This document shows positions 1 to 5,977 of a stretch of DNA of 9,622 nt, in pieces; position 1 is the first letter of the stretch; every line of letters starts with the position of its first letter. Made by a program: the position numbers and the translations under genes. The stretch lies in NCBI GenBank assembly GCA_035574175.1, contig DATLZB010000138.1, positions 1 through 9,622 of the forward strand, written 5' to 3'. Origin of the DNA: DATLZB01 sp035574175 (lineage in GTDB: Bacteria > Pseudomonadota > Alphaproteobacteria > Rhizobiales > Hyphomicrobiaceae). The notes under the pieces are model-generated. The model saw only the letters and a list, made by a program, of their open reading frames with translations. It did not search any database and was not told the origin of the DNA.

Positions 1-218
1 GGCTCGGCGATGGCGTGGGCGGCTTGGCCGCCGACGCCTTTTGGCAAATTAGCGACGCGGCGGGCCGCCTCGTGTGGCGGACAAGCCAGTTCGAGCCGGA
101 CTTGGTGCTGGCCGCCGGCCGCTACACAGCCAGAGTTGAGCTCAGGGAGCGGGTGCTCGAGCAGCGTTTCGAGATCAGAGCCGGGGAAACCCGGCGAGTC
201 GACATCGCCGGTGGCTGA
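1..218 (+). CDS. C-terminal fragment of a repeat protein (5' end outside window)
   Basis: The reading frame is open from the left edge (first full codon at 3) to a TGA at 216-218, so only the last 71 residues or so are visible. They read as one beta-rich module: an 'FWQISDAAG' strand, an 'LAAGRYTARVEL' turn and strand, then 'RFEIRAGETRRVDI' at the end. This pattern matches the last module of the next gene (W-x-I, LAPGSYVAS, FSVRPGETTQVEV), so the two are probably paralogues. The module resembles carboxypeptidase-regulatory-like or PEGA-like beta-sandwich repeats, which usually sit in secreted or surface proteins. The missing N-terminal part could carry any other domain, so no function is assigned. 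A GTG at 15 is in frame but is very unlikely to be the start, because the similarity is to a C-terminal module. The stop lies 38 bp before the next ATG, so co-transcription is likely. Confidence 0.7.
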   Translation, partial: LGDGVGGLAADAFWQISDAAGRLVWRTSQFEPDLVLAAGRYTARVELRERVLEQRFEIRAGETRRVDIAGG

Positions 219-256
219 CCAAAGCCATCGCACCCGAACTAGGATGGGATGGGCGC

Positions 257-1258
257 ATGAGCAAATTGCACCGGTCTTTTAAGTGCCTCGCCGGCATCGG
301 CCGGCTCGTCGCCGCGACACTTGTGGCGGCGCTCGCCGCACCGGGTACGCTCGCGCAGCAGAGCCTAGGGCAAAACTACGGCATCGAGATCCGGGGCGCT
401 ATTCCCGACCGCATCGACATCGACCTGCTGGGGTCAGCCAACACGACAAACATTCCACCCACGCCGGCGGAGCCCAAGGCGGGAGAGAAGCAGGGGGCCG
501 GCCAGGTGACCCTCGTCGCCGTCATGAACGAGGAAGGCCGGCGTATCGAGCAGGGCCTGCTGTGGCGCGTGTTTGAAGGCAAGCCCGCAGCTGACGGCAG
601 GATCAGGCTCCTCTCCCAGCACCGCGATGCGACGCCGGTGCTCCGCAATCCGCCAGGCGATTATCTGGTGAACGTTTCCTTCGGTCGCGCACATACCTCG
701 CGCAAGATTACCATTCCGGCCACGGGCCATGCCGTCGAGCAGTTCCTGCTGAGCGTCGGCGGCCTGCGCGTGACCGCGCTGCTCGCCAACGGCGATCCAG
801 CGCCGCCGGGCAGCGTCACCTACGAGGTGTATTCGGACGAGCGCGACCAGTTCGGCCAGCGCGCTCGGATCGTGGGCGGCGGCAAACCGGGCGTGATCCT
901 GCGCCTCAATTCGGGGCTGTATCATCTCGTCTCGGTTTACGGCGATGCCAACGCGACAGTGCGGGCGGACTTTACGGTGGAGCCCGGCAAGCTCACTGAG
1001 GCCAAGGTCGTGCACGCCGCCGCCAGAGTGACGTTCAAGCTGGTCAGCCGGCCAGGCGGCGAGGCGCTGGCCGGCACGCAATGGAGCATCGCCACCAAAG
1101 AGGGCGAGGTCGTCAAGGAAAGTGCCGGTGCGCTGCCCACGCACACGCTGGCGCCAGGCTCATATGTGGCGAGCGCCAAGTCGGGCGGCAGAGTGTTTCG
1201 GCGCAGCTTCTCGGTGCGCCCGGGCGAGACGACCCAGGTCGAAGTCCTCATGCAGTAG
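257..1258 (+). CDS. secreted protein with three tandem beta-sandwich-like repeats
   Basis: 333 residues, function unknown. Residues 1-33 form a signal peptide: a basic start, a hydrophobic LVAATLVAALAA core, and likely cleavage after TLA before QQ. A Pro-rich stretch follows at about 60-80. The rest divides into three modules of about 80 residues, roughly 84-167, 168-252 and 253-333. Each has a strand with an aromatic (LLWRVF, VTYEVY, TQWSIA), a 'P/S-G-x-Y' turn (PPGDYLV, NSGLYHL, APGSYVA), an Arg-containing strand, and a closing 'V.PG..' strand (VEPGKLTEAKV, VRPGETTQVEV). There are no obvious catalytic residues, so a binding or structural role in the periplasm or at the surface is the likely reading. 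The ATG at 257 is preceded by a purine-rich AGGATGGGATGGG (241-253) and gives an intact signal peptide. The gene shares its module with the partial gene just upstream and probably forms an operon with it. Confidence 0.85.
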   Translation: MSKLHRSFKCLAGIGRLVAATLVAALAAPGTLAQQSLGQNYGIEIRGAIPDRIDIDLLGSANTTNIPPTPAEPKAGEKQGAGQVTLVAVMNEEGRRIEQGLLWRVFEGKPAADGRIRLLSQHRDATPVLRNPPGDYLVNVSFGRAHTSRKITIPATGHAVEQFLLSVGGLRVTALLANGDPAPPGSVTYEVYSDERDQFGQRARIVGGGKPGVILRLNSGLYHLVSVYGDANATVRADFTVEPGKLTEAKVVHAAARVTFKLVSRPGGEALAGTQWSIATKEGEVVKESAGALPTHTLAPGSYVASAKSGGRVFRRSFSVRPGETTQVEVLMQ

Positions 1259-1284
1259 CCGACGAGCGGCAACCCGGCCGGAGG

Positions 1285-1318
1285 ACGGCTTGGCCGCCCG
1301 CGTCGGCGGCCGGGCCGT
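1285..1318 (+). terminator. terminator-like hairpin after the repeat-protein gene
   Basis: The left arm is ACGGC-TT-GGCCGCC (1285-1298), the loop is CGCGTC, and the right arm is GGCGGCC-GG-GCCGT (1305-1318). The TT lies opposite GG, which pairs as U-G wobble in plus-strand RNA but would be A/C mismatches in minus-strand RNA. The 14-bp stem is therefore best formed by the transcript of the plus-strand gene ending at 1258. Only three T residues follow (1318-1320), so it is a weak intrinsic terminator or an RNA-end stabiliser. It lies between two convergent genes. Confidence 0.5.
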
Positions 1319-1321
1319 TTG

Positions 1322-1918
1322 TCAAATGCGGAAGATGGCGCCCGCAAGCGAGCGGACGCGCTCGCGCACGCGGCCCCCGTCGTTGCCCGAGCGCACGATC
1401 CAGCGTCCGTCGGCCGTCTGCCCAACGATCTCGCCCACGTGATGGCGCCAGACGACCACGGCGCCGATCTGAGGCCCTGGGATCGGCGACCCGTAGTTGC
1501 GCCAGTTCCAGGCAACGTTGAACTCGGGCCCGCCGCCGCGCTGCGTCCTCATCCACCAGCCGCACCATTTGCGCGGGCGCGGACCGACGTTACTGTAGCG
1601 GGCGCCAACGTCTGCCACCGAAATCTCGCGCTCGAGGGAGGCGACACGGACACGCTGCCTGGGTTGGGCGCGCGCGCTCCGCCGCCGCTGCGGCTGTGCA
1701 TCCTCGAGCGTATCGGAAACCGACTCCAGGGAGGCGAGGCGTACGCGCGTCTGTCGCTGTTCGCTGCGAGCGGCGCGCTTGCCCTTGACCGTGGCTTTCG
1801 CACTCGCCTCGAACTGCTCGAACATCCACGCAATTTCGGAGCGTTCGGCCCTCGCGGAAGGCGATCCGACCAGCGCGGCAAGAGTTCCAGCTAGTACAAA
1901 AATGCCAAGTCTGATCAT
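1322..1918 (-). CDS. secreted CHAP/NlpC-P60-like cysteine hydrolase candidate
   Basis: 198 residues. Residues 1-24 form a signal peptide (MIRLG, hydrophobic core, SARA before E). A charged, Arg/Gln-rich linker spans about 45-105 and contains two copies of a short motif, RQTRVRLASLE (55-65) and RQRVRVASLE (87-96). The C-terminal domain, about 112-198, has a conserved 'KWCGWWMR' with Cys119, then 'GAVVVWRHHVGEIVG' with His159/His160, and 'VRSGNDGGRVR' with Asn179. The order Cys, His, Asn/Asp and the spacing fit the papain-like CHAP and TIGR02594 group, whose characterised relatives cut amide bonds in peptidoglycan. Peptidoglycan amidase activity is inferred, not shown. The ATG at 1918 is chosen over upstream in-frame codons because it has a good ribosome site (AGGGGA, 6 nt away) and begins the signal peptide. 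The gene lies 241 bp downstream of nadE on the same strand, so it probably has its own promoter. Confidence 0.75.
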   Translation of the reverse strand: MIRLGIFVLAGTLAALVGSPSARAERSEIAWMFEQFEASAKATVKGKRAARSEQRQTRVRLASLESVSDTLEDAQPQRRRSARAQPRQRVRVASLEREISVADVGARYSNVGPRPRKWCGWWMRTQRGGGPEFNVAWNWRNYGSPIPGPQIGAVVVWRHHVGEIVGQTADGRWIVRSGNDGGRVRERVRSLAGAIFRI

Positions 1919-1924
1919 GTGCTT

Positions 1925-1930
1925 TCCCCT
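1925..1930 (-). promoter_or_regulatory. ribosome binding site AGGGGA for the CHAP-like gene
   Basis: On the minus strand AGGGGA lies 6 nt before the ATG at 1918. It decides the start: longer in-frame readings from further upstream would put about 32 non-signal residues in front of the signal peptide. Confidence 0.7.
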
Positions 1931-2159
1931 GCTTATTAACACCGCGTGAGATCGGGACAAACAATCGGGCAAAAAGTGGTGCCGGGCTCGCGTCAAATTG
2001 ACCCTGCAAGCCAAAGTTGTAACGCAATCGTCCGTACACGCTGCCTAAGCGGAGGGGAAGTAATCCGTATTCATCTTTTCTGGCCTGCGTGGCGCCGCGC
2101 GAAGGGGGCTCGAGCAGGCTGCTCGGGCGTTCCGCAAGGACGGACCGGGGCAGCGAGAC

Positions 2160-3908
2160 TCAGTTCAACTCGCCGCCGTCGGCGCGTGGTGCGGCGACAC
2201 GCGGTGCTGCGGGCCTCGATGTCGAGACCGTGCGTGGAGCAGGCTCCTCGCGGAATTTGTTGACGATGGGGTAGCGGCGGTCGCGACCGAAGTTGCGGGA
2301 CGAGATCTTGACGCCCGGCGCCGCCTGCCGCCGCTTGTACTCGGCGAGGTAGAGCATGCGCTCGACGCGCTTCACGGTATCGAACACATGCCCGCGTGCG
2401 ACGATGTCGGCAAGCGGCATCTCGTGCTCGATGAGGCACTTGAGAATGTCGTCTAGCACGTCGTAGGGCGGCAGGGTGTCCTGGTCGGTCTGATTTTCCT
2501 TCAGCTCCGCGGTCGGCGCCTTGGCCAGGATATTGTGCGGAATCACGCGGCCGACGGGACCAAGGCCGCCCTTGGGTTGATTGGCGTTGCGCCAGCGGGC
2601 CAAGCGGTAGACTTCCGTCTTGTAAAGGTCCTTGATCGGGTTGAAGCCGCCGTTCATGTCGCCATAGAGCGTGGCGTAACCCACGGACATCTCGCTCTTG
2701 TTGCCGGTGGTCACCACCATGCCGCCGAACTTGTTGGAGATGGCCATCAGCGTGGTGCCCCGCACGCGGGCTTGGATGTTCTCCTCGGTGATGTCGGGCG
2801 CCGTCCCCTCAAACATGGGAGCGAGCGCGCGCATGAAACCCTCGACCGGTTCGTGGATCGGCACGGTGTCGTAGCGCACACCGAGCGCCCTGGCGCATTT
2901 GGCCGCATCCTCGAGACTTGCTTGCGAGGTGTAGCGATAGGGCATCATCACGCAGTGCACGCGCTCGGGGCCCAAGGCATCGGTGGCGATGGCGGCGACG
3001 AGCGCCGAATCGATACCGCCCGAGAGCCCCAGCACGACGCCCGGGAAACCGTTCTTGCCCACATAGTCGCGCAAGCCCAGCATGCAGCCGTGATAGGCCG
3101 CCGCCTCACCTTCCTCGATGAGCGCCCTCGGACCCGGGCTGCAGCGCCACCCCTCGGGTCCCTTAACCCAGTCGGTGACGAGTAACGCTTCCTGCCAGGC
3201 GGGCATCTGCACGGCGAGAAAGCCGCCTGGGTTCAGCACGAAGGAGGCGCCGTCGAACACGAGTTCGTCCTGCCCGCCGACCTGATTCAGGTAGGCGAGC
3301 GCCAATCCCGTCTCGGCCACGCGCGCGACCGCAACGTTCATGCGCACGTCGGGCTTGCTCCAATCGAAGGGCGAGCCGTTGATGACGAGGAGCAACTCGG
3401 CCCCGCACTCGGCGAGGCACTCGGCGACCTCCTCCCGCCAGATATCCTCGCAGATCGGCGCGCCAAGACGCGCACCGTTGAAGTTGATCGGGCTTGGCAG
3501 AGCGCCGGCGGTGAACACGCGCTTCTCGTCGAACACGCCATAGTTGGGCAGGTCAACCTTGTGGCGAACGGCCGTTACGCGGCCCGCCTCGAGCAGCGCC
3601 ACGGCGTTATAGGTGTGACCCTGCTCGGGCCAGACCGTGCCAATGAGGATCGCCGGGCCGTTGTCGAGTTCGGCGGCCAGCGCTTCGGTGGCCTCGCGGG
3701 CGGCGCGGGCGAAGGCCGGCTTTAAGACCAGATCTTCCGGCGGATAGCCAGTGACGTAGAGCTCCGGAAACACGATGAGATCGGCGCCCTGAGCGCGAGC
3801 TTCCGCGTGGAGCGCGCGGGCCTTGGCAACGTTGCCCACGATGTCGCCGACCACCGGGTCGACTTGGGCCAGCGCAATTTTCATGCGTTGTTGGCTTGGC
3901 TTCGTCAT
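2160..3908 (-). CDS. nadE: NAD+ synthetase, glutamine-hydrolysing
   Basis: 582 residues. The enzyme makes NAD+ from deamido-NAD+, ATP and glutamine in the cytoplasm, the last step of NAD biosynthesis. The N-terminal half is a nitrilase-type glutaminase with the catalytic triad Glu49 (VFPELYVTGYP), Lys117 (RHKVDLPNYGVFDE) and Cys153 (GAPICEDIW). The C-terminal half is the ATP-pyrophosphatase synthetase domain with the P-loop SGGIDSA (296-302), then VTTGNKSEMSVGYATLYGDM and FNPIKDLYKTEV. Length and domain order match two-domain bacterial NadE. The last 29 residues (554-582), after YPIVNKFR, form an Ala/Pro/Arg-rich tail that looks disordered and is not part of the core fold. The start is uncertain: the ATG at 3908 and an internal ATG at 3884 (MKIALAQVD) both lack a clear Shine-Dalgarno; the longer form is given. 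The gene lies 163 bp downstream of the DAHP synthase gene on the same strand. Confidence 0.97.
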   Translation of the reverse strand: MTKPSQQRMKIALAQVDPVVGDIVGNVAKARALHAEARAQGADLIVFPELYVTGYPPEDLVLKPAFARAAREATEALAAELDNGPAILIGTVWPEQGHTYNAVALLEAGRVTAVRHKVDLPNYGVFDEKRVFTAGALPSPINFNGARLGAPICEDIWREEVAECLAECGAELLLVINGSPFDWSKPDVRMNVAVARVAETGLALAYLNQVGGQDELVFDGASFVLNPGGFLAVQMPAWQEALLVTDWVKGPEGWRCSPGPRALIEEGEAAAYHGCMLGLRDYVGKNGFPGVVLGLSGGIDSALVAAIATDALGPERVHCVMMPYRYTSQASLEDAAKCARALGVRYDTVPIHEPVEGFMRALAPMFEGTAPDITEENIQARVRGTTLMAISNKFGGMVVTTGNKSEMSVGYATLYGDMNGGFNPIKDLYKTEVYRLARWRNANQPKGGLGPVGRVIPHNILAKAPTAELKENQTDQDTLPPYDVLDDILKCLIEHEMPLADIVARGHVFDTVKRVERMLYLAEYKRRQAAPGVKISSRNFGRDRRYPIVNKFREEPAPRTVSTSRPAAPRVAAPRADGGELN

Positions 3909-3979
3909 GGCTCAATCTAGGGCGCGGGCAAAGGGAAACGCAACGCAGGCCAGATAAGTCCCCCACCTCCTAGACGTGT

Positions 3980-4009
3980 TCGCGGCCACGGCCTCACCAG
4001 CGGCCGCGA
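3980..4009 (-). repeat. GC-rich inverted repeat in the nadE / DAHP synthase spacer
   Basis: Perfect 8-bp arms TCGCGGCC (3980-3987) and GGCCGCGA (4002-4009) enclose a 14-nt loop. The element touches the next hairpin (4010-4042) directly. It has no T tract on either strand, so it is not a classical intrinsic terminator. Confidence 0.5.
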
Positions 4010-4042
4010 TGCCTCGCTGCGCGCGGTGCCCGCAACGAGGCA
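4010..4042 (-). terminator. 12-bp stem-loop after the DAHP synthase gene
   Basis: In minus-strand RNA the arms are UGCCUCGUUGCG and CGCAGCGAGGCA around a 9-nt loop, with eleven Watson-Crick pairs and one U-G wobble. On the plus strand that wobble becomes a C/A mismatch, so the structure belongs to the DAHP synthase transcript, whose stop codon is 29 bp before it. No U tract follows, so it may act as a transcript-end stabiliser or a Rho-linked pause site rather than a strong terminator. Confidence 0.45.
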
Positions 4043-4071
4043 GTGGGAGGGTTGTGGCCCGATCCCGGCGT

Positions 4072-5463
4072 CTAACCCATAGCCGCCGTCGCGGGGGCGG
4101 GCTGGGCGCGACTGGCGCGCTCCTGCTTGAGCCGCTCGGCGATAAGAAACGCCAGCTCGAGCGACTGGTCAGCGTTGAGGCGCGGGTCGCAATGGGTGTG
4201 ATAGCGGTCGGAAAGGTCGGCATCCGAGATTGCGGCGGCGCCGCCCGTACACTCGGTTACATTCTGCCCGGTCATCTCGACGTGGATGCCGCCCGCGTGC
4301 GTGCCTTCGGCGCGGTGTACGGCGAAAAAGGTCTCGACCTCGGACAGGATCCGATCGAAGGGCCGCGTCTTGTAGCCGGTCACCGAGGTGATGGTGTTGC
4401 CGTGCATGGGATCGCACGACCACACCACGGTGCGGCCGGCCTTGCGTACGGCGCGGATGAGCTTGGGCAGACAGGCGGCGACCTTGTCCGCTCCGAACCG
4501 GCAGATCAGTGTGATGCGGCCGGCCTCGTCCCTGGGGTTCAGGATGTCGAGCAGACGCAAGAGGGTGTCGGCCTCAAGCGTGGGCCCGCACTTGATGCCT
4601 ATGGGATTGCGGATGCCGCGGCAGAACTCGACGTGGGCATGGTCGGGCTGGCGGGTCCGGTCGCCGATCCACAGCATGTGACCGGAGGTGGCATACCACT
4701 CTCCGGTGGTGGAGTCGGTGCGCGTCATCGCCTGTTCGTAGCCAAGCAGCAGCGCCTCGTGGCTCGTATAGAAGTTGGTGGTGCGCAGCTGAGGCGTGTT
4801 GTCGGAGGTGATGCCGCAGGCGCGCATGAAGCCGAGCGACTCGGTGATGCGGTCGGCGAGTTCCTGGTAGCGGTGGCCCTGGGGCGAGTCGGCGACGAAG
4901 CCCATGTTCCACTGGTGCACGCGCTCAAGATCCGCATACCCGCCCATGGCGAAGGCACGGATCAGGTTGAGGGTTGCGGCCGCCTGCCGGTAGGCCTGGA
5001 GCTGGCGCTGGGGATCGGGACGGCGGGCCTCGGCGGTGAACTCCGCCGAGTTGATGATGTCGCCGCGGTAGCTCGGCAGTTCCACCCCATCCCGCTTCTC
5101 GGTATCGGAGGTGCGCGGCTTGGCGAACTGGCCGGCGATGCGGCCGACCTTCACCACGGGCGAGGAGCCGGCATAGGTCAGCACCACGGCCATCTGAAGA
5201 AACACGCGGAAGAAGTCGCGGATATTGTCGGCGCGATGCTCGGCGAAGCTCTCCGCGCAATCCCCACCCTGCAGGAGGAAGGCGTCTCCCGACGCCACCT
5301 GTGCCAGGCCGCGTTTGAGATCGCGCGCCTCGCCGGCAAACACCAGCGGCGGGAAGGTCGCAAGCCGCGCCTCGACCTCGGCGAGCGCTTTCGGATCGGG
5401 GTACTCTGGCACCTGGAGAATGGGTTTCTCTCTCCAGCTGTCTGGCGACCAGGGTGCCGGCAT
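4072..5463 (-). CDS. aroG: class II 3-deoxy-7-phosphoheptulonate synthase (DAHP synthase)
   Basis: 463 residues. It condenses phosphoenolpyruvate and erythrose 4-phosphate to DAHP, the first committed step to chorismate and the aromatic amino acids. It belongs to the plant-like class II family. Recognisable elements are LLQGGDCAESF with the metal-ligand Cys69, KVGRIAGQFAKPR (105-117), the GIRNPIGIK phosphate-binding stretch near 283-291, WSCDPMHGNT with His354, HVEMTGQNVTEC with Glu396, and THCDPRLN with Asp426. The Cys/His/Glu/Asp set matches the metal site of characterised class II enzymes. Length fits the family. The start is fixed by AGGAG 8 nt before the ATG at 5463; the reading frame stays open upstream for 31 more codons, but those residues are low-quality (Ala/Arg/Trp) and lack a ribosome site. 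The symbol varies between genomes (aroG, aroF, aroA-II). Nothing in the leader shows an obvious aromatic-residue attenuator peptide. Confidence 0.96.
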   Translation of the reverse strand: MPAPWSPDSWREKPILQVPEYPDPKALAEVEARLATFPPLVFAGEARDLKRGLAQVASGDAFLLQGGDCAESFAEHRADNIRDFFRVFLQMAVVLTYAGSSPVVKVGRIAGQFAKPRTSDTEKRDGVELPSYRGDIINSAEFTAEARRPDPQRQLQAYRQAAATLNLIRAFAMGGYADLERVHQWNMGFVADSPQGHRYQELADRITESLGFMRACGITSDNTPQLRTTNFYTSHEALLLGYEQAMTRTDSTTGEWYATSGHMLWIGDRTRQPDHAHVEFCRGIRNPIGIKCGPTLEADTLLRLLDILNPRDEAGRITLICRFGADKVAACLPKLIRAVRKAGRTVVWSCDPMHGNTITSVTGYKTRPFDRILSEVETFFAVHRAEGTHAGGIHVEMTGQNVTECTGGAAAISDADLSDRYHTHCDPRLNADQSLELAFLIAERLKQERASRAQPAPATAAMG

Positions 5464-5471
5464 GCGGTATA

Positions 5472-5476
5472 CTCCT
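5472..5476 (-). promoter_or_regulatory. ribosome binding site AGGAG for DAHP synthase
   Basis: AGGAG on the minus strand, 8 nt before the ATG at 5463. It decides the start against the longer in-frame extension to 5556. Confidence 0.8.
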
Positions 5477-5668
5477 AGAAGTCTAAGGCTTGAGGGCCTG
5501 GAAGCGGCAGCCCAGGCGCGGGCCCAGTGGGCCGCCGGCCGCAAACAGCATGCCACGATGCGTGCGGGCTGCGGATCGGCTTATAGGCCATGTGATGGGT
5601 GCGGGCTAGGGGTGGGCCGGCGCGCAGGGGTGGGGCTGCACGCGGCATCGAACGCGAGCACTCCTAAG

Positions 5669-5693
5669 CCGGCATGGATGCCGACCGGCGTTG
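5669..5693 (+). repeat. diverged direct repeat, copy A
   Basis: 25 nt sharing 19 positions with 5793-5817, in the same orientation. The common core is GGAT-x-CCGACC-x-GCGT-x-G followed by GGGA. Part of it can fold (CCGAC with GTTGG), and GGCAT...ATGCC flanks it (5671-5675 and 5696-5700). The style is that of short palindromic intergenic repeats in Alphaproteobacteria. Confidence 0.4.
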
Positions 5694-5723
5694 GGATGCC
5701 GTTGGAGAGAGGCGCAAACGTGT

Positions 5724-5743
5724 GCCCCGAGCAAACTCGGGGC
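5724..5743. repeat. perfect 8-bp inverted repeat with CAAA loop
   Basis: GCCCCGAG (5724-5731), loop CAAA, then CTCGGGGC (5736-5743). The stem is perfect and strong. Neither side is followed by a T run, so it is better seen as part of an intergenic palindromic element than as a terminator. Confidence 0.55.
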
Positions 5744-5759
5744 GGCCCGTGACCTGTCC

Positions 5760-5784
5760 CACCATTGCCATCGAACAAATGGTG
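5760..5784. repeat. inverted repeat CACCATT / AATGGTG
   Basis: Perfect 7-bp arms (5760-5766 and 5778-5784) with an 11-nt loop, 16 bp from the stronger hairpin at 5724-5743. It could be an operator-like site or part of the same repeat island; nothing in the sequence decides between these. Confidence 0.35.
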
Positions 5785-5792
5785 CGCCGAAG

Positions 5793-5817
5793 CGGGCGCG
5801 GATTCCGACCTGCGTCG
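5793..5817 (+). repeat. diverged direct repeat, copy B
   Basis: Partner of 5669-5693 (19 of 25 positions shared). It contains an imperfect palindrome, TTCCGAC-CTGC-GTCGGGAA (5803-5821), with one bulged base, the layout of a small intergenic hairpin element. Confidence 0.4.
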
Positions 5818-5883
5818 GGAAGACTCAAGAAGACATTGAGTGGGTACGAGGCTCTCAACTTGGCCAAAACTGTATAGGGCGTT

Positions 5884-5958
5884 GTCAAGTTTGGGCCTGG
5901 CGAAAGGGCGTGTGGTCTTCAGCATGGCGTTGAGGGCGACGACCATCTCGTGCCCCAA
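5884..5958 (-). pseudogene. possible C-terminal scrap of an IS110-family transposase
   Basis: The minus strand encodes MVVALNAMLKTTRPF followed shortly by an LD pair and then unrelated sequence. IS110/IS116/IS902 transposases commonly end in a '(K)L..LNAML+.....' helix, and the bases just past their stop often read like CTTGACAA, as here. Only about 25 codons fit, with no start, stop or catalytic residues. Just upstream in transcription order lies the stop region of the esterase gene, so any insertion is almost fully eroded. The match is from memory of the family pattern, so chance similarity is possible. Confidence 0.3.
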
Positions 5959-5977
5959 TAAGGCAGCGCCGTCGCGC

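Larger units (their letters stand above)
5464..5977. other. 514-bp gene-poor stretch with hairpins and repeats
   Basis: No frame here gives a convincing protein; the longest open frames are low-complexity Pro/Arg/Ser readings. What it holds: the DAHP synthase leader (5464-5480), two copies of a diverged direct repeat (5669-5693 and 5793-5817), a perfect stem-loop at 5724-5743, another inverted repeat at 5760-5784, and a possible transposase scrap at 5884-5958. AT content is locally somewhat higher around 5820-5900 than in the flanking genes. Together these suggest a decayed mobile element or repeat island. No promoter for the DAHP synthase gene could be pinned down. Confidence 0.55.

Noticed and set aside
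434..1144. 236-codon minus-strand open frame opposite the secreted repeat-protein gene
   Set aside because: The plus-strand frame has a signal peptide and coherent repeats. The antisense frame shows no domain or ribosome site.
2108..2128. Terminator for nadE at GCTCGAGCA / TGCTCGGGC
   Set aside because: The stem is short (6 strict pairs), its wobble favours the plus strand rather than the nadE transcript, and no U tract follows.
2535..3185. 216-codon plus-strand open frame opposite nadE
   Set aside because: It is a GC-rich shadow of nadE, rich in His/Gly/Arg, with no domain.
3976..5478. 500-codon plus-strand open frame opposite the DAHP synthase gene
   Set aside because: It is antisense to a clear enzyme with all family motifs. 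Long antisense frames are common in GC-rich genes, and this one is Gly/Ala/Arg-rich without recognisable domains.
5464..5556. 31-codon N-terminal extension of the DAHP synthase
   Set aside because: There is no ribosome site at 5556 and the composition is non-conserved-looking, whereas AGGAG sits 8 nt before the ATG at 5463.
5724..5743. Intrinsic terminator
   Set aside because: The stem is perfect but no T tract follows on either strand and no gene ends close by on the matching side.
5581..5958. 125-codon minus-strand open frame in the gene-poor island
   Set aside because: After the first 25 or so codons the sequence is Ser/Pro/Arg-rich and runs through inverted and direct repeats. It starts only at TTG and has no ribosome site. 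Only the first part was kept, as a possible transposase scrap.
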